From assembly GCA_963830775.1 (NCBI GenBank), contig CAWHNT010000051.1, forward strand, positions 1 through 21,541: DNA of 21,541 bases, written 5' to 3'. How positions within the stretch are numbered: position 1 is the first letter of the stretch; each line of letters starts with the position of its first letter. Shown piece by piece: positions 1 through 9,879 of the stretch. A program made the position numbers and the translations under genes. Origin of the DNA: CAWHNT01 sp963830775. GTDB taxonomy: Bacteria; Pseudomonadota; Alphaproteobacteria; Geminicoccales; Geminicoccaceae. Below the pieces are notes generated by a model. The model was not told where the DNA came from. It was given only the letters and a program-made list of their open reading frames with translations, and made no database searches.

Positions 1-1
1 A

Positions 2-9
2 TCTCGCTG
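2..9. repeat. 8-bp target-site duplication (left copy) of IS1595-family element
   Basis: TCTCGCTG at 2-9 is repeated exactly at 1035-1042, immediately outside both ends of the element. Eight base pairs is the duplication length expected for IS1595-family transposition, so this marks a simple and fairly recent insertion. Removing the element plus one copy restores an open reading frame of the interrupted minus-strand hydroxylase gene. Confidence 0.93.
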
Positions 10-77
10 CCTGAGTAGCCTGGAAAGGCAGCGGCTTTAGCCTATCTCTCGCAGCGGGTTAGATTTCGCTGGGGGGG

Positions 78-1016
78 GTGGATATGGCGAGGAGGTTGGC
101 ATCCCAGGTGCGGGGCCTCAGCGAAGCCCAGTTCCGCGACGCGTACGGCAGCGAGGAGCAGTGCCGGGCGGTGGTGGAGAAGCTGCGCTGGCCCGGTGGT
201 TTCGTCTGCCCGGTCTGCGGCGGCTGCGAGGGCACGCGGCTCAGCACCCGGCCCAAGATCCAGTGCCGTGCCTGCCGCCACCAGGTGTCGCTGACGGCGG
301 GCACCATCTTCCACGCCACCAAGCTGCCGCTGACCAGCTGGTTCCTGGCCATGTGGCTGATCGCAACCGCCAAGAACGGGATCAGCTCGGTCGAGCTCGG
401 CCGCCGGCTCGGGATCAAGCAGACCAACGCCTGGAGCCTGAAGCAGAAGATCATGGCGGTGATGGCCGGCCGCGAGGACAAGAAGCGGCTGAATGGCCGG
501 GTCGAGATGGACGACGTCTATCTGGGCGGGCATCGGCCGGGGAAGCGGGGCCGCGGTGCTGCCGGCAAGCAGCCGTTCGTGGCCGCCGTCTCCACCAGTG
601 ACGACCGCCGCCCGCGCAAGATCAAGCTCCTGCCGGTCAAGGGCTTCCGCAAGAAGGAGGTCAAGAAGCTTGTGGCCGAGCACCTGGCTTCGACCAGCCG
701 GCTCGTGACCGACGGGCTGCGCTGCTGGACCGCTGCTGCCGAGGCCGGGCTGGAGCACACCGCGATCGTGACCGGCAGCGGCAGGCGGGCAGCCCAATGG
801 TCGCCATTCAAATGGGTCAACACCACGCTGGGCAACGTCAAGGCCGCGATCACCGGCACGTACCGTTACGTCAGCCCCGAGCATGCCGGCCGTTATCTCG
901 CCAGCTTCGCCTGGCGCTACAACCGCCGCTTCCAGCTCACCAGCCTGATCCCACGCCTCGTCCACAGCGCCGTCCGAACTGCCCCGCTGCCCTACCACCA
1001 GCTCGTGGCCGGCTGA
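78..1016 (+). CDS. IS1595-family transposase
   Basis: This 312-residue protein is the transposase of the surrounding element and catalyses its cut-and-paste or replicative movement. The N-terminus (about residues 35-70) is a zinc ribbon with CPVCGG and CRAC cysteine pairs, typical of the family. The catalytic core follows: VEMDDVYLGG (about 142-151) carries the first acidic residues, VTDGL (about 211) the second, and the FKWVNTTLGNVKAAITGTY block (about 244-262) replaces the usual glutamate region of DDE enzymes. A WRYNRRF motif lies near the end. Length and motif order are normal and no frameshift is present. The GTG at 78 directly follows a run of G; an ATG two codons later (84-86) is an equally possible start. 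No partner or passenger gene is present. Confidence 0.93.
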   Translation: MDMARRLASQVRGLSEAQFRDAYGSEEQCRAVVEKLRWPGGFVCPVCGGCEGTRLSTRPKIQCRACRHQVSLTAGTIFHATKLPLTSWFLAMWLIATAKNGISSVELGRRLGIKQTNAWSLKQKIMAVMAGREDKKRLNGRVEMDDVYLGGHRPGKRGRGAAGKQPFVAAVSTSDDRRPRKIKLLPVKGFRKKEVKKLVAEHLASTSRLVTDGLRCWTAAAEAGLEHTAIVTGSGRRAAQWSPFKWVNTTLGNVKAAITGTYRYVSPEHAGRYLASFAWRYNRRFQLTSLIPRLVHSAVRTAPLPYHQLVAG

Positions 1017-1034
1017 CTTTGCGGGCTACTCAGG
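1012..1034. repeat. Right terminal inverted repeat of IS1595-family element
   Basis: The reverse complement begins CCTGAGTAGCC and matches the left end (10-32) at about 20 of 23 positions, with mismatches at positions 12, 14 and 19 counted from the tip. The transposase stop codon lies just inside this repeat. Confidence 0.88.
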
Positions 1035-1218
1035 TCTCGCTGTGGGCCACCAGGGTGTCGCCGTGCCAATGATAGTCGGCCTGGCGCTCGAGGAAGAGCG
1101 TGTCGAGATGCCGGCCGCGCTTGCCGGCCAGCTCCTCGAGCGCGATGGCGAGCGCCAGGTTCGATGGGCCGAACCCCACACCGATCACGTCGAGCGGTGC
1201 GGCCCGGGAAAGGTTCAT
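1035..1218 (-). pseudogene. L-ornithine N5-monooxygenase (PvdA/SidA/IucD family), 5' fragment interrupted by IS
   Basis: The fragment reads DVIGVGFGPSNLALAIALEE, the FAD-binding GxGxxN signature at the N-terminus of ornithine/lysine N-hydroxylases, then FLERQADYHWH, which precedes the conserved 'GMLL...MQISFLKDL' segment. These flavoenzymes hydroxylate the side-chain amine of ornithine or lysine to build hydroxamate siderophores. After HSE the frame enters the IS1595 element and stops. If the element and one 8-bp repeat are removed, bases 1-9 continue the frame as SEM, matching the family's 'EMQ' position, so the rest of the gene should lie left of the window. ATG 1216-1218 follows a GGGTG-like ribosome site; GTG at 1243-1245 is an alternative. 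The gene is almost certainly inactive as split. Confidence 0.85.
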
Positions 1219-1281
1219 GTCACCCACGCGCGTCAGTCCATCCACCCCAGGCGGCGACGGCAGATGTCGGCCAGGCCGTCG

Positions 1282-1300
1282 CCAGCCTAGACGAGGCTGG
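1282..1300. promoter_or_regulatory. Small hairpin upstream of the N-hydroxylase gene
   Basis: CCAGCCT (1282-1288) and AGGCTGG (1294-1300) form a perfect 7-bp stem with a 5-base loop, between the LysE-type gene and the N-hydroxylase start. It has no T-run. It could be a weak terminator for the upstream minus-strand gene or a leader structure; function is inference. The rest of 1246-1394 shows nothing else recognisable. Confidence 0.35.
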
Positions 1301-1394
1301 GCCGGCGAAATTTAGCGGCACGGGCGGGTGCGATCCTTCCGAAAACCGAAACCGGGGCGCCTCCACCCCGAGTGGGATCGGGGAGCGGTTCGCC

Positions 1395-2008
1395 TCAGCG
1401 CACGGCGATGGCCGCGGCGGCACCCGCCATCATCGAGGCGCTGGTGCGGTTGGCGATCCGCACGGCGCGGCGGCTGCGCAGAAGCCGGCGGGCGCGGGCC
1501 GCGAGCAGCGCCCAGCAGAGGTCGACTACGGCCAGGACCAGCAGCATGGTGAGGGTGAGCTGGCCCCAGCCCAAGGGGCCGAGCCGGCCGAGATCGACCA
1601 GGGTCGGCAGCAGGGCCGTGTAGAACACCATGATCTTCGGGTTGCCGAGCGTGACCAGGAGGCCGGCCCCGAACATCCGCCAGGGATGCTGGCCGCCTGC
1701 TGTAGCGCATCCTCCGGCAGCTCGGCAGGTGCTCGCCACATCTTCCAGGCGAGGAAGAGCAGGTAGGCGGCGCCGAGGTACCGCAGCACCGTGAACACCG
1801 CGGCGAAGGTCTGGGCGAGCACCGCCAGGCCCAGGACGGCGAGCGTGAGCCACACTGCCTCCCCCAGCCACATCGCCGCCAGGAAGGGCAGCACGTCGCG
1901 CAGGCCGTTGGTCAGCACGCGGCTGATCAGGGCTGCGATGCTGGGTCCCGGCGTGCCGGCCGCGATCGCCAGTGCGGCGGCGAAGAGCAGGAGGGCGGAG
2001 AGGGTCAC
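1395..2008 (-). pseudogene. LysE/RhtB-family amino-acid exporter with one frameshift
   Basis: The protein would be about 204 residues, the usual LysE/RhtB size, and exports amino acids or small metabolites through the inner membrane. It starts at GTG 2006-2008 with an AGGAT-type ribosome site about 8 bases upstream. It opens with a hydrophobic segment and the family signature AGTPGPSIAAL; later come WLGEAVWLTLAVLGLAVLAQ and LVTLGNPKIMVFYTALLP, both typical. The first part ends in one frame near SIPGG and the second resumes at MFGAGLL in another, so one base appears missing at about 1676-1680. The gene lies 36 bp downstream of the PaiB-like gene on the same strand and is probably co-transcribed. 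The indel could be a sequence error, because everything either side is well conserved. Confidence 0.82.
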
Positions 2009-2043
2009 GCGTAAGATCCTGGCATCCGCGCCTCTGGCCGCTG

Positions 2044-2667
2044 TCAGCCCGGGATCAGCGCCGCCGCGGCGCGGTCGGAGGCGCGGTCGCTCGCCGCGAG
2101 CCCGGCGGCCACGCCCGCCCGGTCCGCGGCGCTCCGGTTCTGGCTCATCTTGCGCTTGCCCTCGATGCGCGCGATCGGCAGGCGCAGGCCGACGATCCCC
2201 TTGAGTTGCGCGCGGACGAAGGACGCCGGCGCGTCGGTCACGGCCCAGGGTTCGGCGCGGGACCGCTCATGCAGGTCGGTCAGCCGCGTGACGACCTCGA
2301 GCAGGCGGTCCGGGTCCTCGAAGAACTCGGCCGGGCCGTAGGCGTGGACGGCGACGTAGTTCCAGGTCGGCACCACCTTCCCGTGCTCCAGCTTCGACGG
2401 GTACCAGGAGGGGCTGACATAGGCGTCCGGCCCCATGAACAGGGCCATGGCGTCGCCCGTCGGCGGCAGCTTCCACTGCGGGTTCGCGCGGGCCAGGTGG
2501 CCGTAGAGCGTGCCGTAGGGGCCTTCCTCGGGCGCGAGGAAGAGCGGCAGCGGCGTCGCGACCAGGCCCTCGGCCGTGGCGGTGACGAGGTTCGCCAGGC
2601 GCGCCTCCCGCATCGTCGCGTGCAGGGCGGCGAGGTCATCCTCGCGGAAGGCGGGCGGGACATACAT
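2044..2667 (-). CDS. PaiB-family FMN-binding negative transcriptional regulator
   Basis: This 207-residue protein is intact. It begins MYVPPAFREDDLAALHATMR and continues with LVTATAEGLVATPLPL, then YGTLYGHLARANPQW and PSWYPSKLEHGKVVPTWNY, the hallmark segments of the PaiB family (split-barrel FMN-binding fold). Members are annotated as negative regulators, but several may act mainly as flavin-binding enzymes. The ATG at 2665-2667 is chosen because homologs start exactly here and an AGGAG ribosome site lies just upstream; the frame stays open further upstream but that part has no family similarity. The C-terminus is an Ala/Arg-rich tail from about residue 175. It is divergent from a MocR/PdxR-type gene, a frequent pairing, and is followed by a LysE-type exporter. 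Confidence 0.9.
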   Translation of the reverse strand: MYVPPAFREDDLAALHATMREARLANLVTATAEGLVATPLPLFLAPEEGPYGTLYGHLARANPQWKLPPTGDAMALFMGPDAYVSPSWYPSKLEHGKVVPTWNYVAVHAYGPAEFFEDPDRLLEVVTRLTDLHERSRAEPWAVTDAPASFVRAQLKGIVGLRLPIARIEGKRKMSQNRSAADRAGVAAGLAASDRASDRAAAALIPG

Positions 2668-2705
2668 CGGCGTGGCTCCTGGATCGGCCTGGACCATGCC
2701 CTCCG

Positions 2706-2753
2706 ACTGGCCCATAAGGAACGTCCAGTTCCCCTCATGATCGCTGGGCCAGT
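2706..2753. promoter_or_regulatory. Nested palindromes in the divergent PaiB/MocR promoter region
   Basis: The 94-bp gap between the divergent starts holds a perfect 9-bp inverted repeat, ACTGGCCCA (2706-2714) and TGGGCCAGT (2745-2753), enclosing a second one, GGAAC (2718-2722) and GTTCC (2728-2732). MocR-type regulators commonly bind paired sites in the region shared with their divergent target, so this is a good operator candidate for control of both transcripts. No strong -35/-10 pair was recognised. Confidence 0.5.
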
Positions 2754-2761
2754 TCGCCGCC

Positions 2762-4292
2762 ATGGCACCGGACGCCCCCGCGCCGGCGCGGATCACCCAG
2801 AGGATCTGCGAGGCGATCAAGGGCCAGATCGCCTCGGGTCTGCTCGGCCCCGGCGCCCGGCTGCCCTCCACCCGGTCGCTGGCGGCGGAGTGGGGCGTCT
2901 CGCGGACGACGGTGACGGCGGCCTACGAGCAACTGATCGCGGAGGGGTACCTGGAGACCCGGCAGGGCGCCCGGGCGCGGGTGGCGCAGGGGCTCGGCCC
3001 TCCGGCTGCGGCACCGGGGCCGCCCGCGCCTTCGGGAGCTTCCCGACCGGCTGTCGGCCTTCGGCCAGCGGCTGGTGGAGTTCCCGCTACCGCCCGTGCC
3101 CGACCGGACCGACTGGTCGCGGACTTCCGCTACGGGGACTTGGCGGCCGCCGACTTTCCCCTGCTCGCCTGGCGGAAGGCGGTCACCGGCGCCCTGCTGC
3201 GCCGCCGGCCGCGCCTCCGGTACGGCGACCCGCGCGGCTCGCCCGACCTCCGGATGGCCCTGCAGGGCTATCTGTGGCGAGCCCGCGGGCTGCGCTGCGA
3301 GCCGGACCAGATCGTCGTGGTGAACGGCTCGCAGCAGGGCCTCGACCTCTGCGCGAGGCTGCTGCTCGACCCGGGGGACCGGGTCGCTGATGGAGGACCC
3401 GGGCTACGGCCTCGCGCGTCAGGTCTTCCTGGCGGCCGGGGCGGAGGTGATCCCCGTCGCCGTGGACCGGGAGGGCATGCGGACGGGGGAGCTGCCCGCG
3501 GCGCGGCTGGCCTACGCCACGCCGTCCCACCAGTTCCCGCTCGGCGGCGTCATGTCGGCGGGGCGGCGGCGCGACCTCCTCGCCTGGGCGCGGCGCACCG
3601 GCGCCTACGTCGTCGAGGACGACTACGACGGCGAGTACCGCTTCGACATCGCCCCGATCCCGGCGCTGCAGGCGCTGGATGACGCCGGACGGGTCATCTA
3701 CCTGGGGACGGTCTCCAAGACGCTCTCGCCGACCCTGCGCCTCGGCTACCTCGTCGTCCCGGCGGCGCTGTCCGTGGCCTTCGCCAAGGCGAAGAGGCTG
3801 GCGGACCGGCACTACGCCGGGCCTGGAGCAGGAGGCCCTGGCCGACCTGATCGAGAGCGGCGCCTACGAGCGGCACGTGCGGCGCGTCCGCCGCCGGAAC
3901 GGCGAGCGGCGCGCCGCCCTGCTGGCTGCCCTGTCGGCCACCCTGGGCGACGCGGTGACGGTGGTCGGCGCCGATGCCGGGCTGCACGTCGTCGTCTGGC
4001 TGAACCGGGTGCCGAGGGCGCGGGAGGACGCGCTCGTGGCGCGGGCGCATGCGGCGGGCCTCGGCGTCTACCCCGTCACCCCCCTGTATGCCCCCGCTCC
4101 GGCGAGCAGCCCTGCCCGACACGGCAGGGCTGGTGATGGGGTACGCCAGCCTCGACGAGCGGGCCATCGAGCGAGGCGTGCGGACGCTCGAAGGAGGTTC
4201 TCGAAACCTTCGCTGCCGAAGAGAACGCGGGTCGCGGAGCAGGGCCAACGCATGAGATCAGGCGTCTCAATCTTGACGAGCTGACCGGCTAA
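2762..4292 (+). pseudogene. MocR/PdxR-type GntR regulator (HTH-aminotransferase fusion), multiply frameshifted
   Basis: The N-terminus is a GntR winged helix: GARLPSTRSLAAEWGVSRTT then AYEQLIAEGYLETRQG (about residues 35-75). The remainder is a fold-type I aminotransferase domain: YGDPRGSPDLRMALQGYL, VVNGSQQGLDLCARLLLDPGDR, EDPGYGLARQVF, TPSHQFPLGGVMS, VVEDDYDGEYRFD, and the PLP-lysine block LGTVSKTLSPTLRLGYLV. Such proteins sense vitamin B6 or related amines and often control divergent genes. Reading must change frame near 3005, 3100, 3388, 3817, 4115 and 4196; each fits a one-base indel (an extra G at about 4196, for example). The last frame reads ETFAAEENAGRGA, crosses into the ISAs1 element at 4240 and stops at TAA 4290-4292, so the native C-terminus may be altered. 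The ATG 2762 start lacks an obvious ribosome site. Confidence 0.85.
4240..4261. repeat. Left terminal inverted repeat of ISAs1-family element
   Basis: It begins CAGGGCCAACG and pairs with 5446-5467 over 22 bp with a single mismatch. The preceding frameshifted regulator reads into it. Confidence 0.88.
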
Positions 4293-4324
4293 AGGCTCGG
4301 CCTTTCCCGACGGAGGGGAAGGCC

Positions 4325-5449
4325 ATGCTTGAAGCCCTGATCACCGAATTGGAAGTCATCGAGGACCCACGCTGCGAATGGAAGGTCGAGCATCGGCTCA
4401 TCGACGTTCTGGTGATCGCGGTGTGCGCCGTCCTCGGCGAGGCCGAGAGCTTCGAGGACATCGCCCTCTACGGCCGATGCAAGCAGGAATGGCTCCAGCG
4501 TTTCCTTGCGTTGCCGAACGGCATCCCCTCGCACGACACCTTCCGCCGGGTGCTGATGCTGGTCGACCCCGAGGCGTTCGAGCGCTGCTTTCTGGGCTGG
4601 GTGCAGGCGGTCTTCCGCTCCGACAAGGACGTGCCACGGCAGATCGCGATCGACGGCAAAACTGTCCGGCGCTCCTTCGACCGCAAACACGGCCGCTCGC
4701 CCCTGCATCTGGTCAGCGCCTACGCCACCGAGCACGGGCTCGTGCTGGCGCAGCGAGCGGCCGAGGAGAAGAAGGGTGAGCTGACGGTCCTGCCCGAGCT
4801 GCTGGACGGCCTCGACCTTTGCGGCTGTCTGGTGAGCCTGGATGCGCTCGCTTGCCGGCCGGAGATTGCCCAGCAGATTGGGCGCCGGGGCGGCGATTAT
4901 CTGATCACGCTCAAGGGCAACCAGAGAAAGGTCCACGCGGAGGTACGGGACTGGTTCGCGACCAACGCCTTCGCGCGGGGTGGCTCGCTCCGCCCCTTCT
5001 TCGACGCGTTCGACGACAGCCATGGCCGGCTGGTACGCCGGCGGGTGTTCGCCTGCCCGGACGTGAACGCCTTCGCTACCCTGAATGACTGGCCCGGGCT
5101 GGCCGCAGTGCTGGCGGTCGAAACCATCCGCGGGGTCAACGGTAAGGGCAAGGTCACGGCCGAGATCCGGCACTACCTGACGAGCGCCAAGTTCCCGCCG
5201 GAGATGCTGGCGGCCGCCATCCGGAACCATTGGCAAATCGAGAACGGGCTCCATTGGGTTCTCGACGTCACCTTCCGCGAGGACGCCAGCCGGGTGCGAG
5301 AGCGCAACGCGGCCCGGAACCTGGCCCTGCTGCGCCGGATCGCGCTGAACCTTGCCAGGGCCGACAGCACGCTGAAGGCCAGCCTGAAGGGTAAGCGCAA
5401 ATACGCCGGCTGGGACGATAGCTTCATGGCCACGCTGATGGCGGGCTGA
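4325..5449 (+). CDS. ISAs1-family transposase
   Basis: This is an intact 374-residue DDE transposase of normal family length. It starts at ATG 4325 with a GGAGGGG-like ribosome site just upstream. The N-terminal domain shows DPR...EHRLIDVLVIAVCAVLGEA and the LPNGIPSHDTFRRVL motif typical of ISAs1/H-repeat proteins. The catalytic residues sit in IAIDGKTVRRS (first Asp, about residue 110), VSLDALAC (second Asp, about 176) and the C-terminal HWQIENGLHWVLDVTFREDA block, which carries the glutamate. The stop codon lies inside the right inverted repeat. There is no frameshift, in contrast to the indel-rich genes on both sides, so it appears potentially active. Confidence 0.94.
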   Translation: MLEALITELEVIEDPRCEWKVEHRLIDVLVIAVCAVLGEAESFEDIALYGRCKQEWLQRFLALPNGIPSHDTFRRVLMLVDPEAFERCFLGWVQAVFRSDKDVPRQIAIDGKTVRRSFDRKHGRSPLHLVSAYATEHGLVLAQRAAEEKKGELTVLPELLDGLDLCGCLVSLDALACRPEIAQQIGRRGGDYLITLKGNQRKVHAEVRDWFATNAFARGGSLRPFFDAFDDSHGRLVRRRVFACPDVNAFATLNDWPGLAAVLAVETIRGVNGKGKVTAEIRHYLTSAKFPPEMLAAAIRNHWQIENGLHWVLDVTFREDASRVRERNAARNLALLRRIALNLARADSTLKASLKGKRKYAGWDDSFMATLMAG

Positions 5450-5467
5450 TCTCATGCGTCGGCCCTG
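5446..5467. repeat. Right terminal inverted repeat of ISAs1-family element
   Basis: Its reverse complement begins CAGGGCCGACG and matches the left end at 21 of 22 positions. It contains the transposase stop codon; the NRPS fragment begins at the next base. Confidence 0.88.
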
Positions 5468-6670
<1,203 letters not shown>

Positions 6671-6689
6671 AACGACAAGGCCGCAACCT

Positions 6690-8330
6690 ACGAGCCCCCG
6701 GCGAGCGAGCCCGAGCGCCTGCTCTGCCAGGCCTGGCAGGACCTGCTTGGCCTGGAGCGGGTCGGTGCCACCGACAACTTCTTCGCGCTGGGCGGCGATT
6801 CGATCCTCGCCATCCAGCTCGTCAGCCGCGCCCGCGAGCACGGCCTCCACCTCACCCCCAAAGCACGTCTTCCAGCACCAGACCGTCCGCGAGATGGCGC
6901 AGGCGCGCGGGGACGGTCGAGACGCGTCGGCTGGCGGCCCTCCGAACCTGCCGGCGGATCGACCTTGCCGGCGTCGCGGACAGGCTGCCGGTGCCGATCG
7001 CCGATATCGAGGATGCCTACCGCCTCGTCGCCGATGCAGCAGGGCATGCTGTTCCATGACCGCGCGACGGCGGCTCCGGGCTCTACATCAACCAGGTGAG
7101 CGTCGGCGTCGCCGGGCTCGACGGTGCGCCGCGTTCGCGCCGCCTGGCGGGCGGCGGCGGACCACCACCCGTCCTGCGCACCGGGTTCGTGTGGGAAGGC
7201 CTGGGCGAGCCGTTCCAGGTCGTGCTGCGCGAGGCTCGAGCTGCCGGTGCGCCAGGTCGACTGGCGCGGTCGCGAGGTGCTGCCGGCGATGCTGGCCGAG
7301 CTCGCCGCGGAGGAGCAGGCGAGGGGCTTCGACCTCGCGCGGCCGCCGCTGATGCGCGTGCTGCTGGTGCGCCTCGCGGACGATGCCTGCCGCCTGATCT
7401 GGACCTACCACCATGTGCTGATCGACGGCTGGAGCGTCTCGCGGCTGGTCGGCGACGTGCTCCGCCACTATCGCGGCCAGCCGCTGGCACCTTCCGGCCG
7501 CTACCGCACCTACATCGACTGGCTGGGGCGGCAGGATGCAGCAGGCCACGGAGCGGTTCTGGCGTCGCCGCCTGGCAGGTGCTCGAGGAGCCGACCCATC
7601 TGGCCGCTTCCATGCCGCCGGGCCCGCGCGGGGAGGGCCACGAGGCCGTCTACACGCGCTGGGACCGGGCCCGCACCGGCCGGCTCGCCGCCTTCGCGCG
7701 CGAGCAGCGGATCACCGTCAGCACCCTGGTCCAGGGGGCGTGGCTGCTGCTGCTCCAGCGCTACACCGGCCAGCGCACGGTGGCCTTCGGCGCCACGGTC
7801 TCGGGCCGGCCGGCCGAGCTGCCGGGTGCGCTCACCATGCTGGGCCTGTTCATCAACACGCTGCCGGTGATCGGGACCCCCCGCCCGGCCGACGAGGGTC
7901 GGGGACTGGCTGCGCGCGCTCCAGGCCGACAACCTGGCGCTGCGCGAGCACGAGCACGCGCCCTTGCCGGACATCCAGCGCTGGGCCGGCCGCCCCGGCC
8001 AGGCGCTGTTCGACAGCATCATCGTGTTCGAGAACCACCCGGTCGACCGCACCCTGCGCCACTGGGACGACCGCACGCTGCGCTTCGAGGGTGCGGCCGA
8101 CACCGGCGTCACCAACTTCCCGATGGACCTCATGGTCGACGCTGGAGGAGGACGGGCTCGAGATCGAGTACATGTTCCTCCGGGCGAGCTTCGATACGGC
8201 CGCGGTCCTGCGCCTGCGCGGCCACATGGAATGGCTGCTGGAGCAGCTGATCGAGGATGCCGGCCGTCCGCTCGGGCTCCTGGGCCTGGCGACCCCGGCC
8301 GAGCGCCAGCGGCTGGCGGCCCGCAATGCG
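6690..8330 (+). other. NRPS peptidyl-carrier domain 1 and condensation domain
   Basis: The carrier domain reads NFFALGGDSILAIQLVSRAR, with the phosphopantetheine serine in LGGDS, and ends near KHVFQHQTVREMAQ. The condensation domain starts at ADIEDAYRL-SPMQQGMLFH (motif C1). It carries the active-site motif HHVLIDG (His codons from 7409), then VSGRPAELPGALTMLGLFINTLPV and the DIQRWAGRPGQALFDSIIVFEN segment. The catalytic HHxxxDG is intact although this stretch holds the densest run of indels in the window, about eleven in 6600-7600. The domain would condense the Ser-bearing chain with the next residue. Confidence 0.8.
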
Positions 8331-8339
8331 CTGGACCCG

Positions 8340-9870
8340 GCGGATACGGGCGAGCTGCCGGTCCATCGCCTGATCGAGCGCCAGGCGGCGGCACGGCCGG
8401 AGGCCATGGCACTCCGCTTCGACGATGCCGGGCTCACCTTCGGCGAGCTCGATGCCCGCAGCAGCAGCCTCGCCGCCTGCCTGCGCCGGCACGGCGTCGG
8501 GCCGGAGACCCTGGTCGGCGTCGCCATGCGGCGCAGGCCCGACCTGCTCGTCAGCTTCCTCGCCGTCCTCAAGGCGGGAGGCGCCTATGTCCCCATCGAC
8601 CGCGACTACCCGGCCGAGCGCATCGCCTACATGATCCGGGATGCCGGCCTCAAGATCGTGCTGACCGATGCTGCCACGCGCGGCCGGCTGCCGCTCCCGG
8701 ACGGCGTCGTGGCGCTCGAGGTCGACCGACTGGATCTCCGCGCGGAGCCGGCCGTCCTGCCGCCGGTCCCGCTGCACCCCGAGCAACCTCGCCTACCTGA
8801 TCTACACCTCGGGCTCGACCGGCAGGCCCAAAGCCGTGGCCGTGAGCCACGGTGCCCTGGCCATGCACTGCCATGCGATCGGCGCCCGGTACGGGATGAG
8901 CGCCCGGGACCGCGAGCTGGTCTTCATGTCGTTCTCCTTCGACGGTGCCCACGAGCGCTGGCTCACCGCACTGGCGCATGGCGGCAGCGTCGCCGTGCGC
9001 GGCGACGACCCCTGGGCGCCGGAGGAGACCCTGGAGGCGCTGCACCGGCACGGCGTCACCGTCGCCGCCTTCCCGCCCGCCTACCTGCAGCAGCTGGCCC
9101 TGCACGCGGAGGCGGCCGGAAGGGCGCCGCCGGTGCGGGTCTACTGCTTCGGCGGCGACGCCGTGCCGCGGGCCGGGTTCGAGCTCGTGCAGCGGGCCCT
9201 GCGGCCGGAAGCGATCGTCAACGGCTACGGCCCCACCGAGACCGTGGTGACGCCGATGATCTGGCGGGCCGGGCCGGACGAATGCTGCGGGGCCGCCTAT
9301 GCGCCGATCGGCGACCGGGTCGGCAACCGCAGCACCTGGGTGCTCGATGCCGACCTCAACCCGCTGCCGCCCGGCATCGCCGGCGAGCTCCATCTGGGCG
9401 GCCTGGGCGTGGCGCGCGGCTATCACGGCCGTCCCGGCCTCACCGCCGAGCGCTTCATCCCCGACCCGTTCAGCGAGGATGGCGGCCGGCTCTACCGCAC
9501 GGGCGACCTCGTGCGCCAGCGACCGGACGGCCTCTTCGACTATCTGGGCCGTCTCGACCATCAGGTGAAGATCCGCGGCTACCGCATTGAGCTGGGCGAG
9601 GTGGAGGCGCGCCTTGCCGAGCATCCGGCGGTGCGGGAGGCGGTCGTCGTCGCCCGCGAGGCGGCCTCGGGCAGGCAGCTCGTGGGCTATGTCGCCGGGG
9701 AGGGAAGGGACCTGGAGGCGGCCCTCGGGGCATGGCTCCGCGAGCGCCTGCCCGACTACATGGTGCCGGCGCATCTCGTCGTGCTGCCGCGCCTGCCGGT
9801 GAACGCCAACGGCAAGCTCGACCGGGCCGCCCTGCCGGAACCCGGCCGGCTGCAGCGCGATCGCGTGGCC
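8340..9870 (+). other. NRPS adenylation domain 2, possible (hydroxy)ornithine-type code
   Basis: The full domain is present: A1/A2 LTFGELDARS and LKAGGAYVPIDRDYPAERI, A3 YTSGSTGRPKAV, A5 GYGPTE, A7 YRTGDL, A8 IRGYRIELGEVEARL, A10 NANGKLDR. The residues read by eye against PheA are D-G-E-A-C-G-G-V-T-K. Glu at position 239 suits a basic or amide-bearing side chain. In a locus with an ornithine N-hydroxylase, N5-hydroxyornithine is a sensible guess, but my recollection of this exact code is not firm. Only one indel (about 8783) lies in the domain, unlike the previous one. Confidence 0.75.
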
Positions 9871-9879
9871 CCGCGCAAC

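Larger units (their letters stand above)
10..1034 (+). mobile_element. Complete IS1595-family insertion sequence (1025 bp)
   Basis: The ends are imperfect inverted repeats: 10-32 matches the reverse complement of 1012-1034 at about 20 of 23 positions, and both begin CCTGAGTAGCC. The element carries a single intact transposase reading left to right and is flanked by the perfect repeat TCTCGCTG (2-9 and 1035-1042). Size, single ORF, inverted repeats and 8-bp duplication all fit the IS1595 family. It splits a siderophore ornithine N-monooxygenase gene on the minus strand. The intact transposase and exact duplication suggest recent movement. Confidence 0.92.
4240..5467 (+). mobile_element. Complete ISAs1-family insertion sequence (1228 bp), no target duplication
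   Basis: Terminal inverted repeats at 4240-4261 and 5446-5467 (both starting CAGGGCC) match at 21 of 22 positions, differing only at the eighth base. One intact DDE transposase fills the element. ISAs1-family elements normally leave an 8-10 bp duplication. Here the flanks (GTCGCGGAG before, GAGCTGCCG after) share only GAG and belong to unrelated genes: a regulator's 3' end on the left, mid-adenylation domain on the right. The element therefore marks a recombination or assembly junction rather than a simple insertion. Confidence 0.9.
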
